From Eucommia ulmoides (Eukaryota > Streptophyta > Magnoliopsida > Garryales > Eucommiaceae), in contig CM028340.1 of NCBI GenBank assembly GCA_016647705.1, positions 16,817,001-16,881,000 of the forward strand: a stretch of 64,000 bases of DNA, read 5' to 3'. Shown here in pieces: positions 58,161 through 64,000 of the stretch. Each line of letters opens with the position of its first letter. Positions within the stretch are counted from its first letter, which is position 1. Position numbers and translations under genes: made by a program. The notes beneath the pieces are model-generated. The model was not told where the DNA came from. It ran no database searches and saw only the letters and a program-made list of their open reading frames with translations.

Positions 58161-59098
58161 GATTTTTCCTTCTAACAGGTCTCAACACAACATATTGATA
58201 ATCAATTATATGGTCAACTTCTCCAGTCAAATCAACAACATATTTTTATCACCTGCAGGACTTGTTCTCTTATTAGATCTAACAACATATTCATAATCAA
58301 TTCTATGTTCGACTCCACCACATTGATAATCAATACCATATTCGACTCCACCGTATTGATAATCAATACCATATTCAATTCCACCATATTGATAATCAAC
58401 AACACGTGGTAAAAACTACCATATCACGATGATAATTATCACCGTCAACAACAACAACAACATATATCAAGTACCCGCAACACTTGCTCTCTTGTCAGGT
58501 CGCAACACAATGTTCTATAGGACATGCCCTCCTGTAAAGACTAACAACATCTCGCAAGACAGACCCTCCTGACGAAACAATTATGGTATAGTAGGATAAT
58601 AAAATCCATTATCCATCTTTAAAATTTAACTTGATCCATTTCACATCATAAAATTATCAATTTTCATCAACATTTTTTTTCAATTTAATACGATAACATA
58701 TTTTGATAATTTATATAGAAGAGAATAAACTTCTTTAAACTGATTTTTTAAAAAACTTTTCTATGGTTCACAATACTTACCGAGTCTACAGATACTATAA
58801 CCTAAGCTCAATACCCCGAAAATTTATCATAGAAATTCATTAAAGCTATCCATTATTAGGCCCATCAAGTAAACTAAATTCAAGCCCGTCCATGAGGCAA
58901 TTTATCATAACAATCTATTTATCATAACAGTTTTAAAACTGTCCATTATTTTACTTGAACCATGAGTCTACATCAAATTTTAACCATTCATGAGTCCGTG
59001 AGTCTACATCAAGTTTTATGATGTGGGCACGGCATTATTAGGCTCGTTATTACAAGTAACGAGTACCATAACCCAAGTCTAGGGTGGTCATAACCTAT

Positions 59099-59111
59099 GC
59101 TCTAATACTAC
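59099..59111 (-). promoter_or_regulatory. Mutated primer-binding site
   Basis: The minus strand reads GTAGTATTAGAGC beside the 5' LTR; two changes from GTGGTATCAGAGC. Confidence 0.65.
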
Positions 59112-59113
59112 TT

Positions 59114-60250
59114 TGTAATAATTCAATTTCCTAGGGCTGCTACGCGGTTTCTCCCTTTAAAGAATTAACACTAAAATCGAATGATCATTTTAATTAATTT
59201 AATAAAAATTTTAAACTATGGTGATAATTATACTTCATTTATCGATTTATCGAGTCAATTTTACAAATCTAAATAATTAATATAATTAATACAGATTAAA
59301 TAAAAATTCAAATAAAATTTCATGCGTGGATGATATTAATGTTGAAATTTGGAACATATTAAGCAAACTATTTGGGAAATAGATTATTACATATATATAT
59401 ATTAATAATTTGTTAAAATATATACGAATAAATTATTAACAATTTAGAACCTAAGAAATATTGGGTTGTATATTATATATATAATATACGTTGTAATTTA
59501 ATTTTCATTAATAATATATAATTTCTATTATATAAAAATTTCAGAATTTTACAACAATAACGAATTAATACAAATATTATAAAAATAAATTTAATCTAAA
59601 TCAATTTATAATTTCTGGTGCAACTTCATTTTCATCGACCTTAAAATAAAAGCTATGGGGTTGTGAGTCAGGGTTTAGTAGAATTTCAACTCCTCTAATA
59701 CGTATATCTAATTAATAAAACAAATAAACACATAGACATGTTTCACACATAATTTTTACATTATCATAATCATTTCATGGAAATTAATAATTATAATTCA
59801 ACAATAACAATAACATAAATCACATAAAAGAGAGATTAAATACATATATTAAAAGAATTAGAAATTCTACCTGAAATTCGAAGTAGAAATCCGAACCGAA
59901 ATTAATATTTCTCGCTCGAAAGTTTCAATATATATATGGTTGATTTTGTTTTTTTCTTTACGAAGGAAACAATTTTGACCACTTTATTTATTTATTCATT
60001 CATTCATTTATTTATTTACACTAATTATCCTTCTTGAAATAGAAAAAATATTAATTATATCTCAAAACTCTTAAAATTATATTTTAAATAACACAATAGT
60101 CTTAAAACTTTTAAAAGTCAATTTAAAATTAACATTTAACCCCCAAAATTAACAAATATTATTTATACTATAAATTTATAAAATAATCCCAAAAATTTTA
60201 AACTTATATAAAATAACATTTTTAAAAATATAAATTTCCGGGGTATTACA
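59114..60250 (-). repeat. 5' LTR of the non-coding LTR element
   Basis: TGTAATAATTCAATTTCC...CCGGGGTATTACA on the plus strand, collinear with 55465-56830 but lacking about 230 bp around the microsatellite. Confidence 0.88.
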
Positions 60251-60255
60251 GATAG

Positions 60256-61000
60256 GTTCAATTTGAACTAATATCCTAAGAACGATTTTGGAAGGGAGCA
60301 AACGAAAAACATTCATATGCTTTTGTTGTTGGAAGCCTGATGTATGTTCAGGTCTGTACAAGGCCTTACATTGCACTTGTTGTAGGAATGTTGGGATGAT
60401 ATTAGAGTAACTCATGTATAGACTACCAGAAAGCTATAGAGAAAGTGATGAGGTACCTTCAATGAACCAAAAACTCCATGATTATGTATAGATGGACGGA
60501 TAATCTAGAAGTAATTGGCTATTCAGATTCAGACTTTGCTAGCTATGTTGATTCAATTAAATCAACACCAGAATATGTTTTCATAATGACTGGTGGAGTT
60601 GTATCTTGGAGAAGTGCCAAGCAACCCTTGACCACTACTTCCACTATGGAAGCTGAGTTTGTTTTTTGTTTTGATACTACTTCACATGGTGTATGGTTAA
60701 AGATTTCATATCTAGGCTTAAAGTTATAGATTCCATTTCTAGGCAATTGAGAATATACTGCGACAATTCAGTTATTGTCTTTATGGCTAAGAACAACAAA
60801 AATGGAAGTGAAAGTAAACATATCGACATTAAGTACTTCGCCATAAGAAAGCGTGTTAAAGAAAAGAAAGTGATCATTGAGCACGTCAGTACTGAATTGA
60901 TGATCGTTAATCCTTTGACTAAGAGCATGCCACCATTGAAATTCAAGGATCATGTAGAGAAAATAGGACTTGGTTCCAATATGTAGATGTATATACAATG
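60256..61000 (+). pseudogene. Copia RT C-terminus and RNase H
   Basis: It resumes right after the GATAG duplication with RFNLN and the connection region in broken frames. RNase H is clear at 60478-60985: LEVIGYSDSDFASYVDSIKS (first Asp), GGVVSWRSAKQPLTTTSTME and AEFV (Glu), RIYCDNSVIVFMAKNNKNG (Asp), SKHIDIKYFAIRKRV and VNPLTKSMPPLKFKDHVEKI. A frameshift lies at about 60690-60730. The C-terminus ends 265 bp before the polypurine tract. It is nonfunctional like the rest of pol. Confidence 0.9.
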
Positions 61001-61246
61001 TTCTAATGAAACTCTTATTTATCATGATATTTTCTCATATTCATTTGCACCTTAATTTTATTTGAGAAAATTCATCTGTAGGACCAAGAATAAACATTGG
61101 GTTTATTCATTAAGTAAAGGTTCCATATACATAGTTAACTTAAGAAATTAAATGCATTGTAATACATAGAAGATAATACTTGTTATTAGAGATTTTGCCA
61201 CCATGATTCATGTATTTGTTTCTTAATAAAATAATGGTTTAATCAT

Positions 61247-61264
61247 GTGGGCCAAGTAGGAGAA
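61247..61264 (+). promoter_or_regulatory. Polypurine tract
   Basis: GTGGGCCAAGTAGGAGAA adjoins the 3' LTR start TGTAATGTTTACG. Confidence 0.75.
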
Positions 61265-61695
61265 TGTAATGTTTACGTTGCATAAAAAAAAAAAAAAAAT
61301 TGATTTTGTATCAATTAAGTTTTTGGTATTGATGGTCCACATTAAAGCTTAAGTTACAAATGTTTTCTTAAGTTTCACATTAAAATTTAAGTTACAAATA
61401 TTTTCTTAAGTTTTTGTAACCATTTTTATGGAAACATTAGGAATGACCATTAAATTTAGATGGAAGCTTAGTTATAAATAGAAGTTTTGGTCCCTAAGCT
61501 CAAGCACTCTGTTCTAACAAAATACACCATCTATTGTAAGTGTTCTAAGAGCTTAGAAGAGTCAAAAGCAAGAGAAAGATAATGAATTTGTGAATGAGAG
61601 CATCAATAGCCGGAGATAAAATTCTTGAGTTTTTCAATTCCTTTGATCCCTTTAATTTATCAATTCCGTATCTAGGATCAATTTTTATTCTTTCA
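61265..61695 (+). repeat. 3' LTR of the copia element
   Basis: 431 bp, TGTAATGTTTACG...TTCTTTCA, matching the interrupted 5' LTR. TTATAAATAG at about 61472 could be its TATA box. Confidence 0.92.
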
Positions 61696-61700
61696 GTTAA

Positions 61701-62378
61701 TTTATTACAGGTACTATATGCTATAATTATAAGGACTTAAATAATTGTTTGATCTCAACAGTTGGATATCAAGTTGATCCAACGATTCAAAATATCTATA
61801 ATATAAAATATGTACTAATTTATAGAACACTAGTTGTTACCCATGCCTAAAGGTACTACTTTAAATTGAACAAATTGTAAAACACAAAATTACTATGAAT
61901 CATACCATCAAGTTGAAATCTATACACCAATGGAATGCATTCAAGTAAATACAAATTGAACAAATTTAATAGTTATCAACAAAATATCAATATCAATTAC
62001 AATTTTTAATATTTAAATAACTATTTTCATATCATTATATTAAAAATTGCATAAGTTCATAAATTGTCAAATATGACAAATGGGAGAAATTAAAAAGAGC
62101 TTAAAAAAACTACAAGCAAATAAAATCGTTGTAATAAATCACTTATTCCAATAATATAATTGAATTTATTGGATTGATAAAAAAAAAGATAATGGCCATC
62201 CATTCCATTCTTTATACTATCATAAATGAAAAAAAATAAAAAAATTCATGCAACATTAATAATATCCATTTTTTACCTTTTCGTCGACCTGCATAAATAA
62301 AAATAGAATCCAATTAACAAAAGACCGTGAACAAATTATAACAGTTAAAAGTATTAACTATGCATACTTGACTAGTAC
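61701..62378. other. Flank; begins with right part of dispersed repeat copy 2
   Basis: 61701-61747 (TTTATTACAGGTACTATATG) matches 5229-5266. The rest is AT-rich with no gene or element end seen. Confidence 0.6.
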
Positions 62379-63287
62379 GGCATATTTGGTTGGACGGAAT
62401 TGCGGGCAGAATGGAATAATATTCCGCCCTAAATTCTTGTTCTGTTGTTTGGTTCTCTAATGGAATCACTTTTGCGATTCCATTTGAATGAAATGGACTA
62501 GAATAAGATTCCATTTGATTTAGGCTGGAATCAAGTTCAGCCCTTGTAATTAAGCCCTTGAATAATTCTAACAGTCTGATCACCAAAAATTGATCCAACC
62601 CATCGTATGAAATAGAAAAGTAGGAATAGAACTAAAGTGAGCAGAAATAAAACAGAAATATGGGTTGAAACAGAAAAGTAGGAACATAACTAAAGTGGGC
62701 TGAAATAAAAAAGTGGGAACATAACTAAAGTCGGCTAAAATAAAACAAAAATATGGGCTGAAATAGAAAAGTAGGAATAGAAACAAAACTGCTGGAATAA
62801 AGCTGGTCATGTTTCTGTTTATTACAAAACAATGGGAACGGAAACAAAAAACATTTTTCTGCTTATTCCAAAAAAGTGAGAACAGAAACAAAAAACGTAA
62901 ATCTATTTATTACAAAAAAGTGAAAACAGAAACAAAAAACATATTTATGTTTATTCCAAAAAAGTGGGAATCGAAACAAAAAAAAACATATATCTGTTTA
63001 TTACAAAAAAAAATGGGAACATAAACAAAAAAACATATTTATGTTTCTGTTCTTGATTCAAAAAGTTCTGTGTTCCAAGAAGCTTTAATCACATAAATAT
63101 ATTCAAATTGAAATCTAAAAGGTCATTGTGGGAATTTTATTATATTTTACTATTCCATTCATTCTCTCATTCCATATCAACCAAACAAGTTAATGAAATA
63201 GTGATTCTATTGACAATTTAATTTCATTTCTTCTCTCATTCTATTTATTCTTCCATTCTCATTCTATTCCGTCTAACCAAACAAGCC
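62379..63287. mobile_element. Non-autonomous inverted-repeat element
   Basis: The left end is GGCATATTTGGTTGGACGGA; the reverse complement of the right end is GGCTTGTTTGGTTAGACGGA. The TTTGGTT-containing ends resemble hAT or PIF-type MITEs, but no clear target duplication is visible. The interior consists of imperfect repeats: GAAATAGAAAAGTAGGAA-type (62605-62790) and about five ~57-bp units with AACAGAAACAAAAAAC (62815-63045). There is no transposase. Confidence 0.6.
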
Positions 63288-63724
63288 ATTAGAGCCATCC
63301 CAAATGTTGATTTCTTACAACCCCAGGAAATAAAAAAAAAAAAAAAAACAACAACGAAACAAACAACAAAATTACATACACAACTTCTAGTTTGTTTTTT
63401 TTTCTAAAAAAATAATAATAATCAAATCGAAATGTATTGAAGTTGAACTTGCACAACACACTAAATAATGGTTTGGACCTATCTAAAATTTCATCTTGCA
63501 ACTAGGGTTAGTTTCGGTTGACATGAGATAAGGCAATGACGCCCATTATGTAATGGAAACTGTTGGGAACTAGTTGGGTAGGACTAATCTCAAACGACCT
63601 AAAGAGCTATAAGAGAAAAGAGAAAAAAAAGGAAGATGAAGACCATACTCGAACATTTATAAGTCCAAACAAATTTCATCACTTGGGGAAGTAGGCAAGT
63701 TCTGACTCGTCAGGGACCCTCATA
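63288..63724. other. No gene seen
   Basis: A-rich with poly-A runs near 63330-63350, then a purine-rich stretch near 63610-63640. Could be the 5' part of the gene-like frame that follows, but nothing proves it. Confidence 0.4.
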
Positions 63725-64000
63725 TTGATTCAAGAATCCCATATTGACTCTCTCATCTTAGAAATCAAGAATTCTAGAAAATTGGAGGGATCGTGGTACC
63801 CGCAAATATACAAAGGTCCGGACGAGGAAACTGCCTCGACGTTATTAGGATTTTTAGGTCGAAGTTCGCGACGGACAAACATCAATGGCATTACCATCGA
63901 AGCTAGCAATGGAATGATTTCCATGAGTAAGTATTGGAAATATGGACTATTCATGAAACCAATAAAAAAGAAAAGAGAAGAATGCGAAGGAGTGAAGTGA
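63725..64000 (+). CDS. Unrecognised 91-residue open frame
   Basis: It runs from ATG at 63725 to a TGA that is the last codon of the window. The sequence (GSWYPQIYKGPDEETASTLL, then GRSSRRTNINGITIEASNGM) is of mixed composition, unlike the low-complexity frames elsewhere, and ends with a basic tail (KPIKKKREECEGVK). I recognise no domain, signal peptide or membrane segment. It could be an exon, an old coding fragment or chance; an antisense frame of 74 codons overlaps it. Confidence 0.25.
   Translation: MIQESHIDSLILEIKNSRKLEGSWYPQIYKGPDEETASTLLGFLGRSSRRTNINGITIEASNGMISMSKYWKYGLFMKPIKKKREECEGVK

Larger units (their letters stand above)
56831..59113 (-). other. Interior of the non-coding LTR element
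   Basis: No protein domain in six frames. A weak polypurine tract (AAGGGGTATAGAT, minus strand) borders the left LTR. A T-run of about 30 is at 57945-57975, many CACATAAATAC words at 57560-57720, and a perfect CTCGTTA/TAACGAG hairpin at about 59042-59061. A fragment of the gypsy LTR family lies inside (57840-58160). Confidence 0.7.
55465..60250 (-). mobile_element. Non-coding LTR element (LARD-like), TSD GATAG
   Basis: GATAG flanks it at 55460-55464 and 60251-60255. LTRs 55465-56830 (3', 1366 bp) and 59114-60250 (5', 1137 bp) read TGTAATA(C)CC...GTT(A)TTACA-like on the minus strand. A mutated primer-binding site follows the right LTR. The 2.28-kb interior has no gag or pol, so movement would have needed enzymes from another element. 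Same family as 53458-55129. Confidence 0.87.
38704..61695 (+). mobile_element. Ty1/copia element with multiple nested insertions, TSD GTTAA
   Basis: The 5' LTR (38704-38874 joined to 48923-49188, 437 bp) and 3' LTR (61265-61695, 431 bp) share TTTACGTTGCATAAAAA at the start and TTATTCTTTCA at the end. GTTAA flanks it at 38699-38703 and 61696-61700. Inserted DNA: gypsy 38875-48917 in the 5' LTR, and LTR elements 53458-55129 and 55465-60250 in pol. Without them it is about 6.5 kb. All genes are decayed. Confidence 0.92.

Overview
This window is eukaryotic nuclear DNA from a plant, probably a eudicot. It is AT-rich, has essentially no uninterrupted long reading frames, and is filled with nested LTR retrotransposons of plant type: Ty1/copia elements including a Sirevirus-like one, Ty3/gypsy chromovirus-like elements with LTRs of about 3 kb, and primer-binding sites of the TGGTATCAGAGC (initiator Met-tRNA) class. 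I see no tRNA or rRNA gene, CRISPR array or bacterial-type operon. The only convincing host gene is a minus-strand DUF4408/DUF761 gene (A70-like) at 19964-20569, and it has an in-frame stop near its start.

Layout. 1-3900: a probable non-autonomous DNA element with a hairpin near its left end, a GC/CT-rich gene-leader-like stretch, a small PIF/Harbinger-like MITE (1119-1335) and four ~455-490 bp direct repeats studded with AGTAGATATCTACT palindromes. 3900-5271: AT-rich DNA with a foldback MITE, hairpins and one copy of a dispersed repeat. 5272-18480: remnant of a minus-strand Sirevirus-like element (one LTR plus non-coding internal DNA), invaded by a gypsy solo LTR (8110-10998) and by a three-deep nest of solo LTRs (11226-17922, holding 11940-16342, holding 12534-15237). 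18503-19901: a PIF/Harbinger-like element with TAA target duplications. 19964-20569: the A70-like gene or pseudogene.

21379-37662: an old Ty1/copia element with ~160 bp LTRs, interrupted by a full-length but decayed minus-strand Sirevirus-like element (22786-32072) and by a Sirevirus-like solo LTR (32465-34566). 38704-61695: a second Ty1/copia element. Its left LTR is split by a gypsy element with ~3 kb LTRs (38875-48917), and its reverse transcriptase/RNase H region is split by two members of one apparently non-coding LTR family (53458-55129, internally deleted, and 55465-60250). 61696-64000: flank, a further inverted-repeat element (62379-63287) and an unrecognised 91-codon frame ending at the window edge.

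Target-site duplications read directly from the sequence support most boundaries: TACAA, GATTT, GTGYT (imperfect), ATTTT, ATATC, GAACT, AGRAC (imperfect), TTTTG, GTTAA, AATTT and GATAG. They give an insertion order within each nest. No retroelement retains an intact polyprotein. Many stops and four altered LTR ends (CA to TA) look like decay of methylated cytosines. I found no convincing new biochemical system. The most interesting signals are the nesting itself, the palindrome-rich repeat array, a hypervariable minisatellite beside a conserved LTR motif, a cluster of CCACGTCA-like sites in a copia leader, and the early stop in the only host gene.
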